This document shows, one piece after another, positions 1-7,324 of a DNA stretch of 64,000 nt. Made by a program: the position numbers and the translations under genes. The stretch covers positions 2,399,501 through 2,463,500 of the forward strand of contig NZ_CP098511.1 of the NCBI RefSeq assembly GCF_026222555.1. Reading direction: 5' to 3'. A model generated the notes under the pieces. That model worked only from the letters and a program-made list of their open reading frames with translations, was not told the origin of the DNA and searched no databases. The DNA is from Aquimarina sp. ERC-38. Lineage in GTDB: Bacteria; Bacteroidota; Bacteroidia; Flavobacteriales; Flavobacteriaceae. Position 1 is the first letter of the stretch, and each line of letters opens with the position of its first letter.

Positions 1-276
1 ATACTTATTACTTAATAGAGATGAATTTGCTTTGTCATGTGCTATGTAACCTTTAAAATTAACATCATAAAAGCTAATTTCCTTTTCCTCAATAAGTCTA
101 GACGATAAAGCATACAATTCTACTTCTGTGCAGTTTAATTGTTTACACAAGTTATCAAAACTACAGGCATAGTTGTAATTATCAATAGGTTTGTTCGTAA
201 TGCTAGAAACTAATATTGGATTTATTTGTTTACATAAAATTGATAATAATTTATGTTGCTTTTTCAAAGTATTCAT
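1..276 (-). CDS. Hypothetical protein, 3' end cut by window edge
   Basis: An open frame of 92 codons runs from an ATG at 276 to the left edge without a stop, so the C-terminus is missing. It begins MNTLKKQHKLLSILCK and has a CSFDNLCKQLNCTEVEL stretch that could be a small helical or winged-helix-like fold, but I do not recognise a family. It starts 14 nt after the trpC stop codon and so may be the last cistron I can see of the trp transcript. The usual trpF, trpB and trpA do not directly follow trpC here. Function is unknown. Confidence 0.55.
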   Translation of the reverse strand, partial: MNTLKKQHKLLSILCKQINPILVSSITNKPIDNYNYACSFDNLCKQLNCTEVELYALSSRLIEEKEISFYDVNFKGYIAHDKANSSLLSNKY

Positions 277-290
277 AATTAACCGCATGA

Positions 291-1073
291 TTATTCCAAT
301 TCTTTTATAAATTGAGAAGCACTTGCTCCGGGATTTTCGGTTTTCATGAAGTTTTCACCAATTAAAAACCCCTGATAACCATAGGGTTTTAGTTCTTTAA
401 TAGCCTCAACACTGCTAATTCCACTTTCAGATACCTTTACAAAGTCATCCGGGATATGCGTGCTTAAATTTTTACTGACCTCAATACTAACTTCAAAAGT
501 CTTTAGGTTCCGGTTATTGACACCTAACATATCTAATGAAGGCATTATAGATTTTTCTAGTTCTTCTAAATTATGAACTTCTAACAAAACATCTAGCGAA
601 AGGCTTTTAGCAAACTCCGAAAACTTCTTGATTTCCTCACGAGTTAATACTGTGGCAATGAGTAGAATGACATCTGCTCCGTATGCTTTAGCCTCCAAAA
701 TTTGGTAAGTGTCTACGATAAATTCCTTACGTAGTAGTGGCATTTGGGTAGCAGCTCGAGCCAGCAGTAAATCGTCCAGCGAACCGCCAAAATACTTTCC
801 ATCGGTTAACACCGACATTCCGCATGCACCAGCAGTTTCATAATCCAGTGCTACATCCTGTACGCTTACTTTTTGGTTGATTACGGATTTAGAGGGAGAC
901 CTACGTTTATGTTCTGCGATAATACCCGTATCACTGTTTCGTAAAGCTTGTGCAAGTGAAGTTGTCTCTCTGTCAAATAAAACCGACTGCTCCAATTGTT
1001 TTACAGGTATCAAACTTTTCCGAAGGGCTACTTCTTTACGTTTATCTATTATTATTTTGTCTAGTATGTTCAT
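291..1073 (-). CDS. trpC: Indole-3-glycerol phosphate synthase
   Basis: This enzyme closes the indole ring of 1-(o-carboxyphenylamino)-1-deoxyribulose 5-phosphate to give indole-3-glycerol phosphate, the fourth step of tryptophan synthesis, in the cytoplasm. The 260-residue length is normal for a monofunctional TrpC. Visible (beta/alpha)8-barrel motifs are AEHKRRSPS with the catalytic lysine (about residue 56), RKEFI (115-119), LLEVHN, GVNNRNL, SESGI and GFLIGENFM near the C-terminus. Its ATG overlaps the TGA of the upstream GrpB-family gene (ATGA, 1070-1073), so translation is probably coupled. It is the last recognised trp gene in the window. Identification is firm. Confidence 0.97.
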   Translation of the reverse strand: MNILDKIIIDKRKEVALRKSLIPVKQLEQSVLFDRETTSLAQALRNSDTGIIAEHKRRSPSKSVINQKVSVQDVALDYETAGACGMSVLTDGKYFGGSLDDLLLARAATQMPLLRKEFIVDTYQILEAKAYGADVILLIATVLTREEIKKFSEFAKSLSLDVLLEVHNLEELEKSIMPSLDMLGVNNRNLKTFEVSIEVSKNLSTHIPDDFVKVSESGISSVEAIKELKPYGYQGFLIGENFMKTENPGASASQFIKELE

Positions 1074-1717
1074 TTATTTAATTCTGAATTCTGAATTCTG
1101 AATTCAGAATTATTTTGTTTTGCTAATTCGGTTACCTTTATGACAAAATCAGTTTTTCCTTTCTGAAAACTTCTTTTATCTTTAGAAAATCGAGAGGCTA
1201 ATCTTAATTTTAAATCTTCGTACTCTCTTGCTATCTTTTCATTTTTTCTAAGATAATCCCTAAAATAGATTCTATCCCAAATTTGTGAATGAGTTTTAGG
1301 TGTCATGTGTACAAAGAACTTTTGACTATTCTTTCCATCCCTACAAAACCCTTTAGCAAAGATCATATATATAGGACCATATCCATCTTGCATACAATAC
1401 TCATAACCTAAGGATTGCATATCTTTAATAACGGTCTCGTCGAAAAGTCGTTCTTCAGGTATATCAATTAGAATATCAATATAACCTTTTGAACTTAAGT
1501 TGGGTATGGAAGTACTACCAATATGTTCAATATCTAAAGCAATATCTTTACCTAATTTTTTTTCAATTATTAATTTTTCAGTTGAGAAAATAGTTACCCA
1601 TTCGGATTGATAAGGTACCATTTTGATAGGAAATAAAGTTCCCCACTCTTCTACTGTTAATTCTTCTATTTTTTTTTCAGAGACATTCATTTTCGACGTA
1701 TAAAATTCTGAATTCAT
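1070..1717 (-). CDS. GrpB family (UPF0157) protein inside the trp operon
   Basis: A 215-residue protein of the GrpB/UPF0157 family, which has a nucleotidyltransferase fold and no settled function. The hallmark HIGSTSIPNLSSKGYIDILI lies near residues 65-84, preceded by VPYQSEWVTIF. It lies between trpD and trpC in the same orientation and overlaps trpC by four bases. Both ends run into 7-nt repeats: the ATG at 1717 is inside a degenerate TTCTGAA-type array, and the last residues (NSEFRIQNSELNK) are encoded by a TTCTGAA array. The internal ATG at 1690 (MNVSEKKIEEL) may be the original start. A GrpB gene is not part of tryptophan synthesis, so this looks like an insertion. Confidence 0.85.
   Translation of the reverse strand: MNSEFYTSKMNVSEKKIEELTVEEWGTLFPIKMVPYQSEWVTIFSTEKLIIEKKLGKDIALDIEHIGSTSIPNLSSKGYIDILIDIPEERLFDETVIKDMQSLGYEYCMQDGYGPIYMIFAKGFCRDGKNSQKFFVHMTPKTHSQIWDRIYFRDYLRKNEKIAREYEDLKLRLASRFSKDKRSFQKGKTDFVIKVTELAKQNNSEFRIQNSELNK
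1082..1109. repeat. Heptamer tandem repeat TTCTGAA (4 units)
   Basis: Three perfect TTCTGAA units (1082-1088, 1089-1095, 1096-1102) are followed by one TTCAGAA. The array lies inside the 3' end of the GrpB-family gene, just before the trpC start. Because 7 is not a multiple of 3, gaining or losing one unit would change the reading frame of the GrpB C-terminus and its coupling to trpC. Confidence 0.9.
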
Positions 1718-1740
1718 AATTTATAATTCCGAATTGCTAA
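1706..1740. repeat. Degenerate heptamer repeat at the 5' end of the GrpB gene
   Basis: Five consecutive 7-nt units read TTCTGAA, TTCATAA, TTTATAA, TTCCGAA and TTGCTAA. The first matches the perfect unit found at the other end of the GrpB-family gene (1082-1109), so that gene is bracketed by related arrays. The annotated ATG of the GrpB gene (1715-1717 on the plus strand as CAT) is inside this array. Confidence 0.75.
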
Positions 1741-1775
1741 ACTTCCAACTCCTTATAATTCATAATTTTTATCTT

Positions 1776-1880
1776 CAACTACCAACTACCAACTACCAAC
1801 TACCAACTACCAACTACCAACTACCAACTACCAACTACCAACTACCAACTACCAATTACCAACTACCAACTACCAACTAC
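1776..1880. repeat. Heptamer tandem repeat CAACTAC, 15 units
   Basis: Fifteen head-to-tail copies of CAACTAC; the only change is the twelfth unit (CAATTAC, 1853-1859). The array is in the spacer between the trpD stop (1887) and the GrpB-family gene and would be transcribed as part of the trp mRNA. It has no spacer structure, so it is a microsatellite and not a CRISPR array. Confidence 0.97.
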
Positions 1881-1886
1881 CAACAA

Positions 1887-2879
1887 CTATCTACTCAACT
1901 CCTGCACTCGCTGTAAAGCTTTTAATCCTTTTCCGGATAGCAGGGATTCTTTTGCTTTTTCGAAGCCTTGTTTTGGGGTTAAGCCTTCTACGGTTGCAAT
2001 GGCAATACCAGCATTGGCACAAACTACATTGTTCTGTGCCTCCGTACCTTTTCCTTCTAAGATATTTAGAAAAATTCCGGCAGAGGCTTCAATGGTAGTT
2101 CCTCCGGCAATATCTTCCATTTGTAAAACCGGTACGCCAAAATCCTGAGGGGTTAACATCCCTTCGGTATGATTAGATATGGTTTTAGTACTTCCTGTCA
2201 AAGATATTTCATCATAGCCATCCAGCGCATGAACAATTGTGAAATTTTTATCCGTATTCTGATACAGGTATCCGTACATTCTGGCTAGTTCAAGGTTAAA
2301 AACACCTACCATCTGATTTTTTGGGAAAGCGGGATTCACCATAGGTCCCAGCATATTAAAAAACGTCTTAACCCCCAGTTCCCGCCGAATGGGGGCTACG
2401 TTTTTCATCGCCGGGTGAAACAATGGAGCGTGCAGTACACAAATTCCGGCTTTATCCATACTTCGTTTTAGAAATTCTTTATCATTACTAAATTTAATCC
2501 CTAAAAATTCCATTACATTTGAACTACCACAGGTTGAAGAAACCCCGTAATTACCATGCTTAGTCACCTTAACGCCCGCCCCGGCAGTTATAAAAGAAGA
2601 CAAAGTGGAAATATTAAAAGTATCTTTTCCGTCACCACCCGTACCACAGAGGTCAATCGGATTGTATTCGTTTAAATCTACGGCCACACAAAGTTCTAAC
2701 AACGCATCACGAAAGCCTTCTAATTCTTCAATCGTAATACTACGCATCATGTATACGGTAAGAAAAGATGCGATTTGACTTTGGTTATAGTCTCCTTTTG
2801 AAATATTAACCAAAACCTGTTTTGCTTCTTCTTTATCAATCGTTTCGTGGTTGATTAACCTGTTTAATAATTGTTTCAT
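1887..2879 (-). CDS. trpD: Anthranilate phosphoribosyltransferase
   Basis: Transfers the phosphoribosyl group of PRPP to anthranilate, the second committed step of tryptophan synthesis. The 330-residue length is typical for a stand-alone TrpD not fused to TrpG. The PRPP-binding loop DLCGTGGDGKDTFNIST (about residues 76-92), KHGNYGVSS (107-115) and the FNMLGPMVNP segment are intact. The N-terminal helical domain begins MKQLLNRLINHETI. It is downstream of trpG, with a 403-nt spacer full of tandem repeats, and upstream of the CAACTAC array. Identification is firm. Confidence 0.97.
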   Translation of the reverse strand: MKQLLNRLINHETIDKEEAKQVLVNISKGDYNQSQIASFLTVYMMRSITIEELEGFRDALLELCVAVDLNEYNPIDLCGTGGDGKDTFNISTLSSFITAGAGVKVTKHGNYGVSSTCGSSNVMEFLGIKFSNDKEFLKRSMDKAGICVLHAPLFHPAMKNVAPIRRELGVKTFFNMLGPMVNPAFPKNQMVGVFNLELARMYGYLYQNTDKNFTIVHALDGYDEISLTGSTKTISNHTEGMLTPQDFGVPVLQMEDIAGGTTIEASAGIFLNILEGKGTEAQNNVVCANAGIAIATVEGLTPKQGFEKAKESLLSGKGLKALQRVQELSR

Positions 2880-2960
2880 AATGCTTGTTTCTAAAATCTT
2901 TCCGCTTAAAGCGAAAGGAATTTTTACTTGGGTGTGATTGTGTTTTATTTTTTATTTAAG

Positions 2961-3096
2961 TTGTAAAGGTTCAAAGTTGCAAAGACTCAAAGTTACAAAG
3001 ACTCAGAGGTTCAAAGATGCAAAGGTTCAAAGCTGCAAAGTTACAAAGACTCAAAGTTGCAAAAAATCTGAGACTCAAAGGCTCGAAGAATCTAAA
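2961..3096. repeat. Degenerate octamer tandem repeat NNNCAAAG, about 17 units
   Basis: From 2961 the sequence can be cut into consecutive 8-nt units ending mostly in CAAAG (TTGTAAAG, GTTCAAAG, TTGCAAAG, ACTCAAAG, TTACAAAG and so on), with the first three bases varying among a few alternatives. The last units (from about 3057) are more degenerate. It sits in the trpG-trpD spacer. The period of 8 differs from the 7-nt arrays elsewhere in the operon. Confidence 0.9.
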
Positions 3097-3179
3097 ATTA
3101 AAGACTCATAGTTTCAAAACTTCTTAACTTTTTATAATTTATCATCGTTCTAATTTTTTTACTTCGTATCCCAACTCAA

Positions 3180-3284
3180 ACTTCCCACTTCATACTTTAT
3201 ACATAATACTTCCCACTTCATACTTTTTAAATAAAACTTTCGGCCTCGGACTTTATACCTAATACTTCCCACTTCATACTTTTT
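3180..3284. repeat. 28-nt higher-order repeat made of 7-nt units, reaching the trpG stop
   Basis: The segment divides into 15 heptamers, mostly of the form ACTTNNT (ACTTCCC, ACTTCAT, ACTTTAT). Every fourth heptamer is similar, giving nearly four copies of a 28-nt block starting at 3180, 3208, 3236 and 3264. The last unit overlaps the trpG stop codon (TTA at 3283-3285 on the plus strand). It occupies the trpG-proximal part of the trpG-trpD spacer. Confidence 0.88.
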
Positions 3285-3909
3285 AGGAGCTCACCCAATT
3301 CTCTAACATCTTTTTTCCATTTGGGGTTAAAACGGATTCCGGGTGAAATTGTACGCTACGAACGTCCAGTTCTTTATGGCGTAAGGACATAATTTGTCCG
3401 TTTTCATCATAAGAAGTTACTTGTAAGCTTTCAGGAAAATCCGATTCGGATACGACCCATGAATGGTAACGACCTACTTTAAATTCCTGGTTTAATCCCT
3501 GGAACAATACTTCATCTGTTACCGAAAGGTTTATTTTTGTTGCTACTCCGTGATATACTTCGTTTAAATTAATTAAACTACCGCCAAAAACCTCTCCAAT
3601 GGCTTGCTGACCCAGACAAACTCCAAAAATACTTTTGGTAGGGGCATAGGTTTTAATTATTTCTTTTAGCAATCCGGCTTCATCCGGTATGCCCGGACCG
3701 GGAGATAATAATATTTTATCAAAGGGAGCTACTTCTTCTAATTGCAGTTGGTCGTTACGCTTTACAGTTACAGTACAACCTAAATCTTCAAGATAATGTA
3801 CCAGATTATAAACAAACGAGTCATAGTTGTCAATAACTAAAACGCTAACCCCGTCCTTTTTGGAAAGAGAAGGAGTAATGTCCGGTTCTGTTGTATTTTT
3901 AGTGTTCAT
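3283..3909 (-). CDS. trpG: Anthranilate synthase component II (glutamine amidotransferase)
   Basis: Supplies ammonia from glutamine to TrpE for anthranilate formation. It is a class I amidotransferase of 208 residues: DNYDSFVYNLVHYLEDLG, the oxyanion strand LSPGPGIPDE, the nucleophile elbow FGVCLGQQAIGEVFGG and the catalytic His-Glu in QFHPES. It has about 20 extra residues before VLVIDNYDSF compared with most TrpG proteins; no internal ATG offers a shorter start, though a GTG at the VSVLV segment would. It lies 102 nt downstream of trpE in the same transcript. TrpG and PabA are hard to tell apart, but the location supports TrpG. Confidence 0.95.
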   Translation of the reverse strand: MNTKNTTEPDITPSLSKKDGVSVLVIDNYDSFVYNLVHYLEDLGCTVTVKRNDQLQLEEVAPFDKILLSPGPGIPDEAGLLKEIIKTYAPTKSIFGVCLGQQAIGEVFGGSLINLNEVYHGVATKINLSVTDEVLFQGLNQEFKVGRYHSWVVSESDFPESLQVTSYDENGQIMSLRHKELDVRSVQFHPESVLTPNGKKMLENWVSS

Positions 3910-4011
3910 TTTTAATTTTTAAATTCAGCTACTTCTTGATTAAAAAATGCTGTAAAAGATTATAAAATTGAAATTATAGTATCTAATTTCTACTAAAATA
4001 GTTTGAGCAGA

Positions 4012-5409
4012 CTAAATACTTTCAGCCAACTTTAACGCTTTGGTCAAGGCTCCCAGTTTATTATAGACTTCCTGTAATTCATTCTCTTCGTTAGATTCGT
4101 TGACTAATCCGGCTCCGGCTTGCCAATGCAATTCGTGATTTTTACTTAAAAAAGTTCGGATCATAATAGCGTGGTTAAAATTGCCCGAAAAATCCATAAA
4201 CCCAATGGCACCTCCGTAGAAATCCCGATTGACCGTTTCATATTTTTCTATAAGTTGCATGGCTTTATGTTTTGGTGCACCGCTAAGCGTACCTGCCGGG
4301 AAGGTGTCCGCAACAACCTGCATAGTATTAGTATCTTTATCTTTCTTTCCGGTCACCTTACTAACCAGATGTATAACATGCGAATAAAACTGAACTTCGC
4401 GATACGTATCTACGGTAACTCCGCTTCCGTTTCTACTTAAATCATTACGTGCCAGGTCAACAAGCATGACGTGTTCTGCATTTTCTTTTTCATCGACTGC
4501 TAATTTTTTAGCAAGTTCGGCATCTTGTTCGTCATTTCCGGTTCGTTTAAAGGTTCCGGCAATTGGATGAATTTCGGCAATACCTTCTTTAACTACCAAT
4601 TGTGCTTCCGGAGAGCTCCCGAAGATTTTAAAATCCCCGTAATCAAAGTAGAATAGGTAAGGGGATGGGTTTACGCTTCGTAAAGCCCGATACACATTAA
4701 ATTCATCTCCTTTAAAAGCTTGCGAAAAACGTTTGGATAATACCAGTTGAAAAACATCTCCCCGTAAACAATGCTTTTTGGCTAATGCCACATGCTCTTT
4801 ATACTGGTCATCGTCCAGGTTTGAGGTAGTAGGTCCTGTAGTGGTAAAGTTATATGTGGCAAAGTTTTTTACCTGTAATAAAGATTCTATTTCGGCAATA
4901 TTGCTTTCGCAATCATAGCAGTGTGCAAAAATATAAGCTTCGTTATTAAAATGATTAATAGCAATAATGTTCTGGTAAACACTGTATTGAATATCCGGTA
5001 TTTGCAACGAACCTTTTTTCTTTGAAATGTCAATATCTTCAAAATAACGTACGGCATCATAAGCGATATACCCAAAAAGCCCGTTACTGATGAACTTAAA
5101 CTCTTTTGAAGAAGCTTTAAAATTACCAGCAAACTGATTGACTATTTCCGGGATATTTGTACTTGTTGTAATTGCTGTTTCTCTTTCGGTTTTATCCGGA
5201 AATTTTTCCAGAATAGTCTCATTTTCTATACGAATGCTGGCAATCGGGTTACAGCAGATGTATGAAAAACTATTTTCATTTCCTCGATAATCGCTACTTT
5301 CTAATAACAAACTATTAGGAAATCGATCCCGGATTTTTAAATAGACACTGACCGGCGTAATAGTGTCCGCCAGGATTTGTTTATAATGTGTAGTTAATTT
5401 ATAACTCAT
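4012..5409 (-). CDS. trpE: Anthranilate synthase component I
   Basis: Converts chorismate and ammonia to anthranilate, the first step of tryptophan synthesis. At 465 residues it is normal length. The tryptophan feedback-site motif LLESSD is at about residues 34-39. The chorismate-binding core shows FGYIAYDAVRY, SSPEAQLVV, EIHPIAGTFKRTG, DEKENAEHVMLVDLARNDL, FPAGTLSGAPKHKAM and GGAIGFMDF. It is the first structural gene of the operon and lies about 150 nt downstream of the attenuator hairpin, so its expression should respond to charged tRNA-Trp as well as to enzyme feedback. Confidence 0.97.
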   Translation of the reverse strand: MSYKLTTHYKQILADTITPVSVYLKIRDRFPNSLLLESSDYRGNENSFSYICCNPIASIRIENETILEKFPDKTERETAITTSTNIPEIVNQFAGNFKASSKEFKFISNGLFGYIAYDAVRYFEDIDISKKKGSLQIPDIQYSVYQNIIAINHFNNEAYIFAHCYDCESNIAEIESLLQVKNFATYNFTTTGPTTSNLDDDQYKEHVALAKKHCLRGDVFQLVLSKRFSQAFKGDEFNVYRALRSVNPSPYLFYFDYGDFKIFGSSPEAQLVVKEGIAEIHPIAGTFKRTGNDEQDAELAKKLAVDEKENAEHVMLVDLARNDLSRNGSGVTVDTYREVQFYSHVIHLVSKVTGKKDKDTNTMQVVADTFPAGTLSGAPKHKAMQLIEKYETVNRDFYGGAIGFMDFSGNFNHAIMIRTFLSKNHELHWQAGAGLVNESNEENELQEVYNKLGALTKALKLAESI

Positions 5410-5560
5410 TTTATTATTCTTTTTTTGGCTTTAAACCTTAGAACCGATCGATTTAATTACTGATAAATTTATTATTCGGGCGTCTCATCTTAACTAATCT
5501 ATTACCAACATACTACTGTCTTGGTTAAAAACGATTACAGCAGTTTTATTTATAAAAAAA

Positions 5561-5585
5561 AGGCTTGTCGTGAGTTGACAAGCCT
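5561..5585 (-). terminator. Intrinsic terminator of the trp attenuator
   Basis: A perfect 9-bp stem (5561-5569 with 5577-5585, core GGCTTGTC/GACAAGCC) closes a 7-nt loop; A-U pairs extend it. In the minus-strand RNA it is followed by a run of U residues (5554-5560 are all A on the plus strand). It lies between the Trp-rich leader peptide and trpE. The loop sequence CUCACGA (5574 down to 5568 on the minus strand) is complementary over 7 nt to UCGUGAG (5622 down to 5616) at the leader stop codon, giving a possible competing pairing. Confidence 0.88.
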
Positions 5586-5616
5586 TTTTATGTTTATGCA
5601 TAATATAGCAGTTACC

Positions 5617-5673
5617 TCACGAATTTTGAATTTCGAAAGACCACCACCAAATATTTTGTAACGTATTTTTCAT
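5617..5673 (-). CDS. trpL: trp operon leader peptide with three tandem Trp codons
   Basis: An 18-residue ORF reads MKNTLQNIWWWSFEIQNS and ends in TGA. The three consecutive TGG codons are at 5641-5649. It starts about 12 nt after the predicted transcription start and is followed after 31 nt by a terminator hairpin, then trpE. This is the arrangement of a classical ribosome-mediated attenuator: when charged tRNA-Trp is scarce the ribosome stalls on the Trp codons and the downstream terminator is avoided. No expression has been shown; the call rests on the Trp run, position and hairpin. Confidence 0.88.
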   Translation of the reverse strand: MKNTLQNIWWWSFEIQNS

Positions 5674-5690
5674 TGATTTTATTAACGCCT

Positions 5691-5721
5691 CAAATATAGA
5701 ATTTATTACAGATTTTTTCAA
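5691..5721 (-). promoter_or_regulatory. Predicted trp operon promoter
   Basis: On the minus strand a TTG (5721-5719) is separated by 20 nt from TATATTTG (5698-5691), a full match to the Bacteroidota promoter TAnnTTTG with its upstream TTG at the expected spacing. Transcription would begin near 5685, a dozen bases before the leader peptide start. Confidence 0.75.
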
Positions 5722-6157
5722 TAAAAATTAATTATTTTAAAATAATACTTACTTAAAAGTCAATATCATTTTATCTATATAGATGATTATCAACATTATA
5801 TTAAAGAATCTTAGTCTTTAAAGGTTTAGGAATAGTTAAGAAATATCTTTTACTCAGCACTACAGTATTCTTGTTATAATATACTACCTTAATTTTTTTA
5901 GAAGAACCTTTCAATTTCTAGTTAAGAATAATAAAGGAAGCAGCTATTCTTAGGATACTACATCTATTTATATGATAAGGAAATCAAATTAAAACTTTTA
6001 AGTTCAATTAGCTACCAGGTGATGATTGTTAATTTAAGGTAAGATTTTAACACATAAAGGTCGAAAACTTTTTTATATCCTAAAGTTGTGTTTAATTTAA
6101 ACTTAAATGTTGTTAATTATTAAAAATACAAGGTAGGTTTTTAATAATTTTAGCTTT
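5722..6157. other. AT-rich spacer between the trp promoter and the TlpA-like gene
   Basis: This stretch lies between the divergent trp promoter and the plus-strand gene at 6158. It is very AT-rich, with no ORF worth calling and no strong hairpin. The sequence TAATTTTA just before 6158 could be a weak promoter element for that gene. Confidence 0.5.
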
Positions 6158-6679
6158 ATGAATAGATTTTTTTGCTTTATTGCTGCACTTACTTTTTTTG
6201 GTTGTGCTCACAATGAGAAAAAAATAGCCCTAAATGCAACAGAGGTTATAAAGAAAAATGGGGTAGAAGTACCGGTCTATGATTTTGAAGCGTTTGAAAA
6301 TTTACTGCATCAAAATGATAATAAAGCTCGAATTATCAACTTCTGGGCGACTTGGTGTAAACCTTGTATAGCTGAATTACCCTATTTTGAATTAATTAAC
6401 AATCAATATAGAGATAAAGAAGTTGAGGTAATTCTAGTAAGTCTGGATATTCCGTCTGATATTGAGACAAAACTTATACCTTTTCTTAAAAAACAAAAAA
6501 TCGATAGTAAAGTACTGGTATTAGATGATCCGGATGCAAATTCGTGGATTCCAAAAGTAAATTCCACGTGGTCAGGAGCTATTCCAGCTACTATAATTTA
6601 TAAAGGGAATACGGCTCATTTTTATGAGCAGTCATTTACCTATAATGAATTAGAAAAACAGTTAAAAAGAGTTTTGTAA
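6158..6679 (+). CDS. TlpA-like thioredoxin-fold lipoprotein
   Basis: A 173-residue thiol-disulfide oxidoreductase of the TlpA/ResA type. The N-terminus is a lipoprotein signal with the lipobox FFGC (Cys16), so it is probably anchored outside the cytoplasmic membrane. The active site WATWCKPC has Cys67 and Cys70, and a conserved cis-proline region is seen in SGAIPATIIY. Such proteins reduce disulfides of exported proteins or cytochromes. The next gene, 15 nt downstream, is another thioredoxin-fold protein, and the two probably form one transcript. The substrate cannot be told from sequence. Confidence 0.88.
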   Translation: MNRFFCFIAALTFFGCAHNEKKIALNATEVIKKNGVEVPVYDFEAFENLLHQNDNKARIINFWATWCKPCIAELPYFELINNQYRDKEVEVILVSLDIPSDIETKLIPFLKKQKIDSKVLVLDDPDANSWIPKVNSTWSGAIPATIIYKGNTAHFYEQSFTYNELEKQLKRVL

Positions 6680-6694
6680 TTTTTATTTTAAACT

Positions 6695-7324
6695 ATGAAA
6701 ACATTAAAATTATTGGTAAGTCTTACCTTCATTATTGTAGTAAGTGCTTTTGCGGTTGAAAATGTTTCCTTTAAAAAAGTAGTTACAAGTGGTTATACTA
6801 TCGGATCAGAAGCAACCGATTTTTTACTTCAGAATGTAGATGAAACTATGGTTTCGTTATCAGACTACAAAGATGCAAAAGGGTTTATTGTTATTTTTAC
6901 GTGTAACCACTGTCCGTATTCCGTTGCTTATGAGGATCGTATTATATCATTAAACGCAGAGTTTGCATCAAAAGGGTATCCGGTAGTTGCTATTAATCCG
7001 AATAATCCTAAATCTTATCCGGATGACAGTTTTGAAAATATGAAAGTAAGAGCTAAAGAAAAAGGCTTTACTTTTCCTTATCTTTTTGACAAAGGACAGA
7101 AAATATATCCGCAATATGGTGCTACTAAAACTCCTCATGTGTATGTGTTACAAAAATCGGGAGATAAACATATTGTCCGCTATATAGGAGCCATTGATAA
7201 CAACTATAAGGATAAGGAGAAAGCAGATAAAAAATATGTGGAAGATGCGGTAAATGCTCTGTTAGAAGGGAAACCGGTACCTGTAGAAACTACAAAAGCA
7301 ATAGGTTGTAGTATCAAAGCATAA
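6695..7324 (+). CDS. Exported peroxiredoxin-like/thioredoxin family protein
   Basis: A 209-residue thioredoxin-fold protein of the AhpC/TSA-like group in which the redox motif is CNHC (Cys70 and Cys73) in FTCNHCPYSVAYEDR. The N-terminal 20 residues form a signal peptide (LLVSLTFIIVVSAFA), so it acts outside the cytoplasm. The family resembles the PRX-like-1 subfamily; whether it reduces peroxides or acts as a thiol oxidoreductase is not settled. It follows the TlpA-like lipoprotein by 15 nt. An extra Cys is close to the C-terminus (AIGCSIKA). Confidence 0.85.
   Translation: MKTLKLLVSLTFIIVVSAFAVENVSFKKVVTSGYTIGSEATDFLLQNVDETMVSLSDYKDAKGFIVIFTCNHCPYSVAYEDRIISLNAEFASKGYPVVAINPNNPKSYPDDSFENMKVRAKEKGFTFPYLFDKGQKIYPQYGATKTPHVYVLQKSGDKHIVRYIGAIDNNYKDKEKADKKYVEDAVNALLEGKPVPVETTKAIGCSIKA

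Noticed and set aside
1776..1880. CRISPR array
   Set aside because: Units are 7 nt with no spacers and no cas genes nearby; it is a microsatellite.
1734..1916. 60-codon plus-strand ORF made of LPTTNYQ repeats
   Set aside because: It is only the translation of the CAACTAC array and lies antisense to the trp operon; no independent evidence of coding.
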